A DNA stretch of 47,502 bases, from assembly GCA_045591885.1 (NCBI GenBank), contig JAZNTT010000019.1:1-47502 (forward strand). The letters run 5' to 3'. Of this stretch, positions 7,737 to 15,175 are shown one piece after another. Both the position numbers and the translations under genes were made by a program. This DNA is from Colimorpha_A sp045591885 (GTDB taxonomy: Bacteria > Bacillota > Clostridia > Oscillospirales > CAG-272). The notes beneath the pieces are model-generated. The model did no database searches and was not told the DNA's origin. It saw nothing but the letters and a program-made list of their open reading frames with translations. The first letter of the stretch is position 1, and every line of letters begins with the position of its first letter.

Positions 7737-7765
7737 ATTATAGACCCGCTAACTTTAGTTGTCAA
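7737..7765 (-). promoter_or_regulatory. Consensus promoter of the SipW operon
   Basis: On the minus strand, TTGACA (7760-7765) and TATAAT (7737-7742) have a 17-nt spacer, a perfect sigma-A promoter. TCCTCC at 7707-7712 (GGAGGA on the minus strand) is the ribosome binding site 6 nt from the ATG. Confidence 0.9.
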
Positions 7766-7824
7766 GAGCTTTACTGTTTTTTCTCGACAAATATTTTATT
7801 TCAGTGAAGCGTTTATGATTCGGC

Positions 7825-9063
7825 TTATTCTTGAGTGGGCACAGCTCTGACCGCTTCACCGATTTTTTCTATTCTCTTAGAAAGCGGCGGATGGCTGTAT
7901 TCGAGCACAACGAGAAGCGGCGAGGGGGAAAGGTGCGCGAAATTCTCCTTAGCGAGAAGCTTAAGCCCCGTGACGAGCGATTCGCCGTAGCCCTCCTTTA
8001 CCGCCTGATTATCGGCGCGGAATTCCGCACGGCGGCTGTGAGCGTTCATGAGGATTCCCGTCAAGGGCTGAACGGTGCCGAGAGCGAGTCCAATCAGCAG
8101 GAATGCAAATCCGTAGTTTACGTTTTCAAATCCGAACACTGTATGGAACTGCGGAACACTTACTGCGCCCCACGCAAGTACTGCCATAAGCAAGAAATTT
8201 CCGACGTTCATTATCTGACGTTTGAGCACGTCCTTGTGAAGACCGTGACCCAGCTCATGCGCAAAGACCGCACATATCTCGTCGGTCGTGAGCGCGTTTA
8301 CGAGGTTATCGTAAAGGACTATCGTTTTCATCTTTCCGAAGCCGGTGAAGTAAGCGTTGAGTTTGGTCGTACGGCGCGAAGCATCCATTACCTCAATTGC
8401 CTTTACCTTGTAGCCGTGCTTGGTGAGAAGTCCCATAAGCTTGTCTTTAAGCTCGCCCTCCTCAAGCGGAACGAACTTGTTTCCCATGCGGCTGAATATC
8501 GGATACAAAAACGATATGAGCAAGCTGAAGCAGAATACAACGCCTGCAAAAAGCAGTATCAGCCAATCACCCATCGTGATATGAAGCGATGCAAGAAGTG
8601 AGCTGAGACCTATTCCGATAACGAGCTCAAGAATGAGGCCACGGATCTTATCGGTTACAAAGGTCTTGACGGTCGAACGGTTAAATCCGTATTTTTCTTC
8701 AATGACCATCGTTTCGTAGTAATCGAACCCTACGGTCACAAGCGTGCTTACCAATGCATCAAGCAAAACCACCGAAATAAGCTGAACGTATACGTCGGAA
8801 GAAAATAGTGCAGCAAACGCTGAATAAACATTCGTTACCAAAAGTATCAGTTGGCAAACAAAGGTTACAATAGTAGACACCATACCGAGACGGCAGAGGT
8901 CTGCGTTGTATTTGCGCCATTTAAAATATTCATCCTCATCGTAAACGTCAGACACGCTTGCAGGAACAGGATTCTTCGCCGATCGAAACTGAACTATGTT
9001 GAGAACAAGGCGGTACAGACTCGAAAGAAGAAGCACCGCAATAACGATTATCTTAAATTCCAT
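7825..9063 (-). CDS. M48 family membrane metalloprotease (Ste24/CAAX protease type)
   Basis: This 412-aa multi-pass membrane protein has the zinc motif HELGH (His269, Glu270, His273) within VFAHELGHGLHKD. The third ligand region lies later in FRADNQAV. The N terminus has a DUF-like Ste24 region with several membrane helices (residues 1-25, 58-90, 95-120, 145-190). Such enzymes degrade membrane proteins or process lipid-modified peptides. The ATG overlaps the upstream aminotransferase stop in TGATG, so translation is coupled. A GTG one codon upstream is less likely. Confidence 0.88.
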   Translation of the reverse strand: MEFKIIVIAVLLLSSLYRLVLNIVQFRSAKNPVPASVSDVYDEDEYFKWRKYNADLCRLGMVSTIVTFVCQLILLVTNVYSAFAALFSSDVYVQLISVVLLDALVSTLVTVGFDYYETMVIEEKYGFNRSTVKTFVTDKIRGLILELVIGIGLSSLLASLHITMGDWLILLFAGVVFCFSLLISFLYPIFSRMGNKFVPLEEGELKDKLMGLLTKHGYKVKAIEVMDASRRTTKLNAYFTGFGKMKTIVLYDNLVNALTTDEICAVFAHELGHGLHKDVLKRQIMNVGNFLLMAVLAWGAVSVPQFHTVFGFENVNYGFAFLLIGLALGTVQPLTGILMNAHSRRAEFRADNQAVKEGYGESLVTGLKLLAKENFAHLSPSPLLVVLEYSHPPLSKRIEKIGEAVRAVPTQE

Positions 9064-10274
9064 CACTTTTTCTCCTTGTTGAACACGTATTTATCCATTC
9101 TGTCAAACGCCTCAACAATTTTTGTAAAAGGCGATGCGAGATTGATACGGATATGGAGCGTTCCGCCGTGCTGACGGCCGTCCTGCCAATCAACACCGAC
9201 CTCCCAGCCGAGCTGAAGCAGATCGCAAATGGTCATATCGTGTGCTTTCAGCCACTCCGCGCAGTCAATAAATATCATATACGTTCCCTGCGGCTTCGAA
9301 ACAGAAACGCCGTCGAAATGCTTTTCGATATAATCGCAGGCGTAGTCGATATTGCCCTGAAGGACGGTGCATAGCTCGTCCACCCATTCGGCGCCCTCCC
9401 CACTGAACGCACCGATATGCGCGTACATCGAGAGCATATTCATATTATTGTAGTGCGAGAGTGACGCTTCCTTCCTTACGCGGTCGCGGATCGCGCTATT
9501 GTATATAATGTGATAAGAACCGACAAGACCCGCAAGGTTAAAGGTCTTTGACGGCGCATAGAGCGCGACCGTATGATTTTTTGCGTAATCGCTTACCGAC
9601 TGAGACGGAATATGCTTATAGCCGGGCATTATGATGTCAGACCAGATCTCGTCCGACACGACGTTAACGTCGTACTTTTCGAAGAGCGCAAAGGCATTTT
9701 CAAGCTCTTCCCTCTCCCAGACTCTTCCCGTCGGATTGTGCGGCGAGCAGAATACTGCGGCGTGGATCCTCTGCTCACAAAGCTTCTTCTCCATATCTGC
9801 GTAATCCATACGCCATACGCCGTTTTCGTCCTGAATGAGGGGCGAATAAACGATGTTATAGCCCGCATTATTCAGCGAATTTGTAAATCCCATATAAGTC
9901 GGGCTGTGAACGAGAACACTTCCGCCGCGCGGACAGAATGCCGCCATTGCCGACATAAGTCCGCCAAGCACCCCGTTTTCGTAGCCAATATCGTCTTTAG
10001 TGATACCCTCAACGCCGTTACGGTTCTTCTGCCATTCGATTATCGAGGAATAATACTCCTCTCTCGGCTCAAAATAGCCGAAAAGCGGATGACTCAGCCG
10101 TTCAATCATTGCATTGACCGCGCTCGGCACCGTCGCGAAGTTCATATCAGCGACCCACATCGGAATGCAGTCGAAGCCCTCGCACGGCTTACAGGGAATG
10201 AACGAACCGATGCAGTCGACCGATATGGCGTCCTTTCCGCATCTGTCGATTATTGAAGTAAAATCGTATTTCAT
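9063..10274 (-). CDS. PatB/MalY-type PLP aminotransferase (cystathionine beta-lyase)
   Basis: This 403-aa fold-type I PLP enzyme carries the PatB/MalY pattern. The N terminus has a PMWVADMNF box. FCSPHNPTGR holds the substrate-carboxylate region, VVSDEIWSD the PLP-ring Asp, and YAPSKTFNLAG the Schiff-base Lys. This group cleaves C-S bonds in cystathionine or cysteine conjugates. The ribosome binding site GGGAG precedes the ATG. Upstream by 63 nt on the same strand is the aldo/keto reductase; downstream the M48 gene overlaps. Substrate specificity cannot be read from the sequence. Confidence 0.88.
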   Translation of the reverse strand: MKYDFTSIIDRCGKDAISVDCIGSFIPCKPCEGFDCIPMWVADMNFATVPSAVNAMIERLSHPLFGYFEPREEYYSSIIEWQKNRNGVEGITKDDIGYENGVLGGLMSAMAAFCPRGGSVLVHSPTYMGFTNSLNNAGYNIVYSPLIQDENGVWRMDYADMEKKLCEQRIHAAVFCSPHNPTGRVWEREELENAFALFEKYDVNVVSDEIWSDIIMPGYKHIPSQSVSDYAKNHTVALYAPSKTFNLAGLVGSYHIIYNSAIRDRVRKEASLSHYNNMNMLSMYAHIGAFSGEGAEWVDELCTVLQGNIDYACDYIEKHFDGVSVSKPQGTYMIFIDCAEWLKAHDMTICDLLQLGWEVGVDWQDGRQHGGTLHIRINLASPFTKIVEAFDRMDKYVFNKEKK

Positions 10275-10337
10275 TATGTGCTCCCGTTATTTGAGTCTTT
10301 TCGAGAAATCCGACATAATCTCGGATATTTTAATATT

Positions 10338-11414
10338 CTAGGGGCAAACACCCTCGCAAGCGCGGCAACCGATACATGCGGACGGAAGCTTGTCGTCCGC
10401 AAAATCGTTTATCTGCGAAGGCACAATATAAGTACCCTTTGAGTACTTACTTTCGTTGTAAATATCAATAATAGCAGGAATATCGAGTCCCTGCGGGCAG
10501 TACTCCGTGCAGTAACGGCAAGAAGTACATGGCAGACGGTTCGGTGCAACAAGCTCGTCTGCAATTTCGAGAAGCGTTTTCCATTCCTTTTCGGAAAGCG
10601 GCTTTTCGGTGCTGTAAATATTTATGTTATCCTTTATCTGTTCAAGATTTGACATACCCGAGAGCGTCATAACGATCTGCGGCACGCTCTGCAAAAATCT
10701 GAACGCAAACGAGTGGTTGCTCTCATCAGGACGCATATCTCTTAACATCTTCTCGTATTTTTCATCGAGCTTGACGAGCTTTCCGCCGCGAAGCGGCTCC
10801 ATTACCCATACGGGAATCCCGTACTCCTTCATCAGCTCGATCTTGCCTACTGCGTCTTGGAAATGCCAGTCGATATAGTTTATCTGAAGCTGGCAGAATT
10901 CCATATCCGAGCCATACGCCGCAAGGAAACGCTTTAAGGTATTCATATTTCCGTGAGCCGAGAAGCCAAGGTGACGGATCCTGCCGTTCGCCTTTTGTTT
11001 CATAAGGTAGGAATAAATGCCGTACTGCTCGTCGTCGAGATAAGCGTCGATATTATGCTCGCTGACGTTGTGGAAAAGATAAAAATCAAAATAGTCAACG
11101 CGGCACCTTCTAAGCTGTTCTTCAAAAATCTCCTCTACCCGTCCCCATGTTTCGGAAGAAAATCCCGGGAATTTTGTTGCGAGATAGAAGCTGTCGCGGG
11201 GATACTTTTCAAGCAGCTTACCGATAATGCTTTCAGACTTACCGCTATGATAAACCCATGCGGTATCGAAATAATTTACGCCTTTGCTTAGCGCGTAATC
11301 AACCATTTCCGCCGTTGCTTCCTCGTTGACGGTTCCGTCCTCAAAGGTAGGAAGACGCATACAGCCCATACCGAGGGCGGAAAGACTAAGGTCTTTGAAT
11401 TTCTTGTAGATCAT
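10338..11414 (-). CDS. Aldo/keto reductase with C-terminal 4Fe-4S ferredoxin domain
   Basis: This 358-aa protein has an AKR TIM barrel: GMGCMRLP near the start, FDTAWVYHSGKSE with the catalytic Asp and Tyr, LATKFPG with the Lys, and FHNVSEH with the His. The barrel is followed by two cysteine clusters, CTSCRYCTEYCPQ and CIGCRACEGVCP, that end the protein and should bind two 4Fe-4S clusters. This AKR-ferredoxin fusion is common in anaerobes. ATG at 11414 is preferred over upstream codons because AGGAG lies 7 nt before it. A consensus-like promoter lies about 180 nt upstream, leaving a long leader of unknown role. Confidence 0.9.
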   Translation of the reverse strand: MIYKKFKDLSLSALGMGCMRLPTFEDGTVNEEATAEMVDYALSKGVNYFDTAWVYHSGKSESIIGKLLEKYPRDSFYLATKFPGFSSETWGRVEEIFEEQLRRCRVDYFDFYLFHNVSEHNIDAYLDDEQYGIYSYLMKQKANGRIRHLGFSAHGNMNTLKRFLAAYGSDMEFCQLQINYIDWHFQDAVGKIELMKEYGIPVWVMEPLRGGKLVKLDEKYEKMLRDMRPDESNHSFAFRFLQSVPQIVMTLSGMSNLEQIKDNINIYSTEKPLSEKEWKTLLEIADELVAPNRLPCTSCRYCTEYCPQGLDIPAIIDIYNESKYSKGTYIVPSQINDFADDKLPSACIGCRACEGVCP

Positions 11415-11592
11415 CACGTTTCTCCTATAAATATCAGGATTTCTTAATATTGAAAACACATCTGCTTCCGATTGTATTATTACAACCGCCGCAAGCTCTG
11501 TAAAGCCCCTCCCGGGTCGCGAAACGAACGAAACGGTTTCTGACTTCTATACTGCCAAGGTACATGTTCCCTTCGTTTTATATATCAATATA

Positions 11593-11621
11593 ATTATACT
11601 ATTTATTTAAATAAAAGGCAA
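11593..11621 (-). promoter_or_regulatory. Promoter of aldo/keto reductase operon
   Basis: Minus-strand TTGCCT (11616-11621) and TATAAT (11593-11598) are 17 nt apart. The leader to the start codon is about 170 nt. I saw no recognised riboswitch motif in it. Confidence 0.65.
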
Positions 11622-11639
11622 TAGTTTACCCTACATTTC

Positions 11640-11668
11640 TTGACACAAGGTCGGTTTTGGGATATAAT
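11640..11668 (+). promoter_or_regulatory. Consensus promoter of the 207-aa membrane protein
   Basis: TTGACA (11640-11645), a 17-nt spacer and TATAAT (11663-11668). It diverges from the aldo/keto reductase promoter, and the two -35 boxes are about 20 nt apart. Confidence 0.88.
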
Positions 11669-11697
11669 TATCGGTAAGAAATCATAACGGAGACACA

Positions 11698-12321
11698 ATG
11701 GGAAACTTTTTTGACGAATACAAATCGCTCGACCGTCTTTGCAAGGATATACTCGAAAGCGAAAACGGCGTGACCGAATACATAGAGCGAATGGAACGCG
11801 AGGAGCGCGGAAAAATGATAGTCGCGGATTGGGATCGCGACTACAAAAAGCTGAAAAGTATGCGTTATCTGCGCAACCGTATCGCGCACGAGGACGGTAT
11901 AAACGAAAGCGACGTTTGCTCGCCGTCAGACACGAGCTGGGTGATGCAGTTCCAGGACAGAATAATGGCGGAGGAGGATCCGCTGACAGTCCTTTATAAT
12001 TACGACGCTTCCCTCAAAAAGGAAAAATCGAAGCCGAAGCAGAAAAAAGAGGAAGACAACTTCCCCGATTACCCCGATATAAACGAAAAGCCGAAAAAAC
12101 CAAAGCCCAATAAAAACGCACCAACGGCAGAGGGTTTTCCCGACTTCCCCGAGCCGACGCCTAAAAAGGTGTCAAAACCGAGAAGAAAGCCGGTCGAACC
12201 GGAACCCGAGCAGAAGACGGAATCACCGTCCTTTAAGCCGCGTGCCGACTTTATATCGATCCTCGCCGCTGCCCTTCTTATGATTGGAGTTGCCGCGGCA
12301 ATAATTACTTGCTGTACATAA
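11698..12321 (+). CDS. Tail-anchored membrane protein of unknown function, 207 aa
   Basis: The N-terminal helical domain is about 100 residues. It contains ERGKMIVADWDRDYKKL and RYLRNRIAHEDG, resembling a DUF6548-like or HEPN-like helical fold with an Arg-Asn-x3-His-Glu motif. A Lys/Pro/Glu-rich linker follows (repeated FPDYPD / FPDFPE). One C-terminal membrane helix (FISILAAALLMIGVAAAIIT) then leaves only three residues outside. The domain therefore faces the cytoplasm. The RNxxxH pattern is typical of HEPN ribonucleases (Rx4-6H), but a single such motif is weak evidence. The gene stands alone between its own promoter and terminator. Confidence 0.65.
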   Translation: MGNFFDEYKSLDRLCKDILESENGVTEYIERMEREERGKMIVADWDRDYKKLKSMRYLRNRIAHEDGINESDVCSPSDTSWVMQFQDRIMAEEDPLTVLYNYDASLKKEKSKPKQKKEEDNFPDYPDINEKPKKPKPNKNAPTAEGFPDFPEPTPKKVSKPRRKPVEPEPEQKTESPSFKPRADFISILAAALLMIGVAAAIITCCT

Positions 12322-12322
12322 A

Positions 12323-12356
12323 GAAACCGACTGCTTAAACAGTCGGTTTCTCGTTT
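12323..12356 (+). terminator. Intrinsic terminator
   Basis: The perfect 11-bp stem GAAACCGACTG / CAGTCGGTTTC has a 6-nt loop and is followed by TCGTTTTTT. It ends the 207-aa gene transcript. Confidence 0.93.
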
Positions 12357-12437
12357 TTTAACTTTACGTTTAGCTTACGGCTGACGGCTTTCACCGAGAT
12401 ATATACTGTCAGCCAAATTACCGCATAGCCGAGCTTA
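12357..12437 (-). pseudogene. Duplicated tail fragment of a DUF3021 gene
   Basis: Read on the minus strand, this encodes GYAVIWLTVYISVKAVSRKL followed by NVKL. That matches the last residues of the intact DUF3021 protein at 13228-13647 (NGKLKG at the end), with the DNA nearly identical. Upstream of this stretch the similarity stops within a few bases. It is a partial duplication or the remnant of a second LytTR/DUF3021 locus. The following 12438-12508 shows no gene. Confidence 0.8.
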
Positions 12438-12508
12438 CTATAGATGTGAATTTAACTATTCTTTTCATCGCTTATCCTACATTCTACTCATTATGTGTCG
12501 CAACAGCT

Positions 12509-12967
12509 TCACGGAGCGCTTAAGCCCAATTTATTATATATGTTCTCGATATCCGTATCGGACAAGATTTTGGAAGAGTAAACTTCGTTCAAACGGTATA
12601 ATCTTCCACTATGCCAAACGCGAATCGGATTATCTTTGTAATATGTAAAACTGAACTCCCCTACAATTTCCTTGTTCCACGACTCAAGACTATACACCAG
12701 CTTTTTATGCCATATAATTACCGCATCCGCTCCGTTGTACGTTCCAAAATACTGAATTTCAAAGTCTTTGACAGAAAACTCATAATCTTCATTTAGCATA
12801 TTGTTTTCTTTATAATACGCCTTCATTATTTTCAGCTCCACGTCATCCCTCAACAAATTCCCATTTGTATCAGCGGACGACGAGCCGAACGTAGGTTTTT
12901 GAGTACACCCCATAAATGCAGCTGCTATCATAGACAGCATTAAAATCAAAACAAAAAACTTTTTCAT
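12509..12967 (-). CDS. Small lipoprotein of unknown function, 152 aa
   Basis: The lipoprotein signal is MKKFFVLILMLSMIAAAFMG followed by the lipidated Cys and TQKP. The mature domain of about 125 residues is mixed alpha/beta, with a central YFGTYNGADAVIIWH and a C-terminal helix. It resembles small DUF4767/NTF2-like lipoproteins only in general appearance. The start at 12967 is supported by the signal peptide and AAGGAAGGTG upstream; the frame is open further upstream but reads across a hairpin. Its leader carries a terminator-like structure. Confidence 0.75.
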   Translation of the reverse strand: MKKFFVLILMLSMIAAAFMGCTQKPTFGSSSADTNGNLLRDDVELKIMKAYYKENNMLNEDYEFSVKDFEIQYFGTYNGADAVIIWHKKLVYSLESWNKEIVGEFSFTYYKDNPIRVWHSGRLYRLNEVYSSKILSDTDIENIYNKLGLSAP

Positions 12968-13004
12968 AATAAACACCTTCCTTTCAAGGTTTGAGTACCG
13001 AATC

Positions 13005-13047
13005 AAAAAAGCACATATGCCCCCTGTGCGGCTATGTGCTTTTTTTA
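13005..13047 (-). terminator. Hairpin with U-tract in the lipoprotein leader
   Basis: On the minus strand, AGCACATA ... TATGTGCT is followed by TTTTTT, 38 nt before the lipoprotein start and downstream of its predicted promoter. It can act as an attenuator. T-runs on both sides mean it could also work in the other direction. The leader before it contains GAGTAAT ... ATTACTC, able to form a second helix. Confidence 0.55.
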
Positions 13048-13158
13048 TAATATTATGAGTAATTTGCTCCGAAAAATCTTCGCGGATGCGCATTACTCTC
13101 TGCGCACTTCACCGCTTTCGGTACGGTCAATTGTTGAGGAAATTATTTTCCCACTAAC

Positions 13159-13187
13159 AGTATATCACATTATGCGAATAAATGCAA
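13159..13187 (-). promoter_or_regulatory. Promoter of the lipoprotein gene
   Basis: Minus-strand TTGCAT (13182-13187) and TATACT (13159-13164) have a 17-nt spacer. The transcript would have a leader of about 185 nt containing the hairpin above. Confidence 0.6.
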
Positions 13188-13227
13188 TATCAAATTAACA
13201 TTTTTTGTAAAAAATGCGCAGGGCGTT

Positions 13228-13647
13228 TTACCCTTTCAGCTTTCCGTTAAGCTTGCGGCTGACGGCTTTCACCGAGATATACACAGTAAGCCAAATTACC
13301 GCGTAGCCGATAATGAAAACGGCGGTAAATATTCCGAGCGCTTCGGGCTTAAACGGTATCCAGCTATTGATCAGGTACGCGCCAAGCGTTGAAGCGTAGA
13401 GGACGGACAAATGCGCGCCCGTCAATAAAATCGGATAACGGGTTTCGATCTGATTCAGCACGCTCGCGCCCGCTTGAATAAACGCCAACAGATACGTTGA
13501 GATTATTGCAGTAAAGACCTGACCGCCGTCAAGCGAAAAATCCTTGACGCTAGATTGAAGGACAAAATATATCACTCCGAGAATTATCGGCCCAAAGCCG
13601 CTGAACATCAGCCCGCGGTGAAAAAAATCTTTAAGATGCTTGTTCAT
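13228..13647 (-). CDS. DUF3021 family membrane protein
   Basis: This 139-aa protein has four predicted membrane helices: FGPIILGVIYFVL, VFTAIISTYLLAFIQ, HLSVLYASTLGAYLI and IFTAVFIIGYAVIWLTVYI. A basic C-terminal tail follows. DUF3021 proteins are typically encoded next to LytTR regulators, as here, and are thought to modulate them, by analogy with membrane inhibitors of LytTR regulatory systems. The start lies 2 nt after the LytTR stop, so the two are co-translated. A copy of its last 25 or so codons occurs at 12357-12437. Confidence 0.88.
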   Translation of the reverse strand: MNKHLKDFFHRGLMFSGFGPIILGVIYFVLQSSVKDFSLDGGQVFTAIISTYLLAFIQAGASVLNQIETRYPILLTGAHLSVLYASTLGAYLINSWIPFKPEALGIFTAVFIIGYAVIWLTVYISVKAVSRKLNGKLKG

Positions 13648-13648
13648 A

Positions 13649-14080
13649 TCAGATCCCTATCCTTTCCTTGACCTTTTTAAGATTTCGCCTCGAAACGTAA
13701 TCTCGATAGCCGTTTTTAAATATAACTCCAAGAGTTCCGGAAAACGATGCATCAAATTTTTCGATCATATTTATATTCGCAATACAGGATTGATTTATCC
13801 TTATAAAGCATGAGGGAAGCTCCTGCTCCACTCTGATGAGCCGACTTTTGATCCGCATTTTCCCCTCAGCGGTATAAGCGAAAAGCAAATCGTTCTCACT
13901 CACGAAGCATGCAATCTCATAAGGGCTGATCGTATATATCCCGCTCTCTGAATACCCGACGATATTCTTTTCGCCCTCCTTGCAGATCTCTCTTATCGCG
14001 TTAACGGCGGCGTTTGCCTCTTTTGCGTAAACTATGACCTCATCATCATACTCGTCTCCGAGCATCAAGCTGAATTTCAT
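13649..14080 (-). CDS. LytTR domain transcriptional regulator
   Basis: This 143-aa protein has a short N-terminal region and a C-terminal LytTR DNA-binding domain. Visible hallmarks are the central region YTISPYEIACF, RLIRVEQELP, FIRINQSCIANINMIEKF and the end RDYVSRRNLKKVKER. There is no receiver domain, so control probably comes from the co-encoded DUF3021 membrane protein. Such LytTR regulatory systems often autoregulate. The ribosome binding site GAGGTGATTAG precedes the ATG. Confidence 0.92.
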   Translation of the reverse strand: MKFSLMLGDEYDDEVIVYAKEANAAVNAIREICKEGEKNIVGYSESGIYTISPYEIACFVSENDLLFAYTAEGKMRIKSRLIRVEQELPSCFIRINQSCIANINMIEKFDASFSGTLGVIFKNGYRDYVSRRNLKKVKERIGI

Positions 14081-14097
14081 CTAATCACCTCAAAATT

Positions 14098-14126
14098 ATT
14101 ATAAAACGCCTTTGTTTCAATTTCAA
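14098..14126 (-). promoter_or_regulatory. Promoter of lytTR-DUF3021
   Basis: Minus-strand TTGAAA (14121-14126) and TATAAT (14098-14103) have a 17-nt spacer, divergent from the SDR promoter. Confidence 0.75.
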
Positions 14127-14173
14127 GACATATTACGGAAATCGGTTATTTTGTAAAGATATTCGGCTTCTTA

Positions 14174-14202
14174 TTGCAAAAAGCCGCGTTCTGTGCTACT
14201 AT
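14174..14202 (+). promoter_or_regulatory. Promoter of the SDR gene
   Basis: TTGCAA (14174-14179) and TACTAT (14197-14202) have a 17-nt spacer, about 20 nt upstream of the SDR ATG. Confidence 0.6.
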
Positions 14203-14224
14203 ATTAACACGAAAGAGGTATACT

Positions 14225-15109
14225 ATGAGTATCGAAAAATGGTTAAAAAATAACACATCTTCCCTCTCGGGAAAGACAGTTGCGATAACCGGCTCGACAG
14301 GCGGTCTCGGAGTTCCGCTTTGCGCGTACCTTGCGCGCCTCGGTGCGTCGCTGATTCTCGTCGACCGAAACAGTTCCCGCTCCGAAGCGCACGCCTCTGA
14401 GCTTCGTGAAAAACACGGTGCTACGGTGTCTCTCATACAGTGCGACCTTCAAAGCGGCGCGTCGGTCATCGAGGCAACGAAGGAGCTTATCAAAGCAGAG
14501 CCGGATATTTTTATTCACAACGCGGGCGCATACAGTATTCCGAGAGAGATCTGCGACACCGGTTACGGCAACGTCTTTCAAATAAACTTTCTCTCGCCGT
14601 ATTACATGATAAAGGAGCTTCTGCCTACGCTTAGAAAAAAGCACGGCAGAGTTATCGCAGTCGGAAGCATAGCGCACAACTATTCAAAAACCGACCCGAA
14701 CGATATTGATTTCGTGACGCGTAAGGCGTCGAGCAAGGTTTACGGAAACGCTAAGCGTTTCCTTATGTTCTCACTCTATTCCCTTTTTGAAAACGAAAAT
14801 GATGCTTCCCTTTCGATCGTACATCCGGGAATCACCTTTACGAACATAACAGCACACTACCCAAAGCTCATTTTCGCAATTATCAAGCACCCGATGAAAA
14901 TAATATTCATGAAGCCGAAGAAAGCGGCGCTCTGTCTGCTTCGAGGCGCTTTTGAAAGCACGGAGAAAAACAAGTGGATCGGCCCGCGCGTACTTAACGT
15001 CTGGGGCTATCCGTCAAAAAATACGCTTAAGTCCTGCAAAAATGACGAAACCGCTTTCATTTTCGCGCAAGCTGAAACTGCGTGTCAAAAAATGTATAAA
15101 GAAAATTGA
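14225..15109 (+). CDS. Short-chain dehydrogenase/reductase
   Basis: This 294-aa SDR has the cofactor motif TGSTGGLG at residues 22-29, an Asp after strand 2 (LVDRNSS), HNAGAYS for the NAG motif, and the catalytic pair Tyr173 and Lys177 in YGNAK. The Ser is provided by VGSIAHN. It resembles retinol dehydrogenase or protochlorophyllide-reductase-like SDRs in length. Substrate is unknown. ATG at 14225 follows AAAGAGG; an upstream in-frame ATG is behind the promoter and is rejected. Confidence 0.88.
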   Translation: MSIEKWLKNNTSSLSGKTVAITGSTGGLGVPLCAYLARLGASLILVDRNSSRSEAHASELREKHGATVSLIQCDLQSGASVIEATKELIKAEPDIFIHNAGAYSIPREICDTGYGNVFQINFLSPYYMIKELLPTLRKKHGRVIAVGSIAHNYSKTDPNDIDFVTRKASSKVYGNAKRFLMFSLYSLFENENDASLSIVHPGITFTNITAHYPKLIFAIIKHPMKIIFMKPKKAALCLLRGAFESTEKNKWIGPRVLNVWGYPSKNTLKSCKNDETAFIFAQAETACQKMYKEN

Positions 15110-15134
15110 CTTTTGAGAATGACCGTGATATAAT
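15106..15134 (+). promoter_or_regulatory. Promoter of the LTA synthase gene
   Basis: TTGACT (15106-15111) and TATAAT (15129-15134) have a 17-nt spacer. The -35 box overlaps the SDR stop codon. Confidence 0.8.
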
Positions 15135-15175
15135 TACTCTGTATTGTTTCAGATATTAATCAACGGAGATAAATG

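Noticed and set aside
11415..11590. Riboswitch in the aldo/keto reductase leader
   Set aside because: The leader is long enough, but no known aptamer motif, terminator or alternative pairing was found.
13188..13227. Strong terminator after DUF3021
   Set aside because: Only a 4-bp AGGG/CCCT stem before the T-run; too weak to list, though the T-rich tract may contribute.
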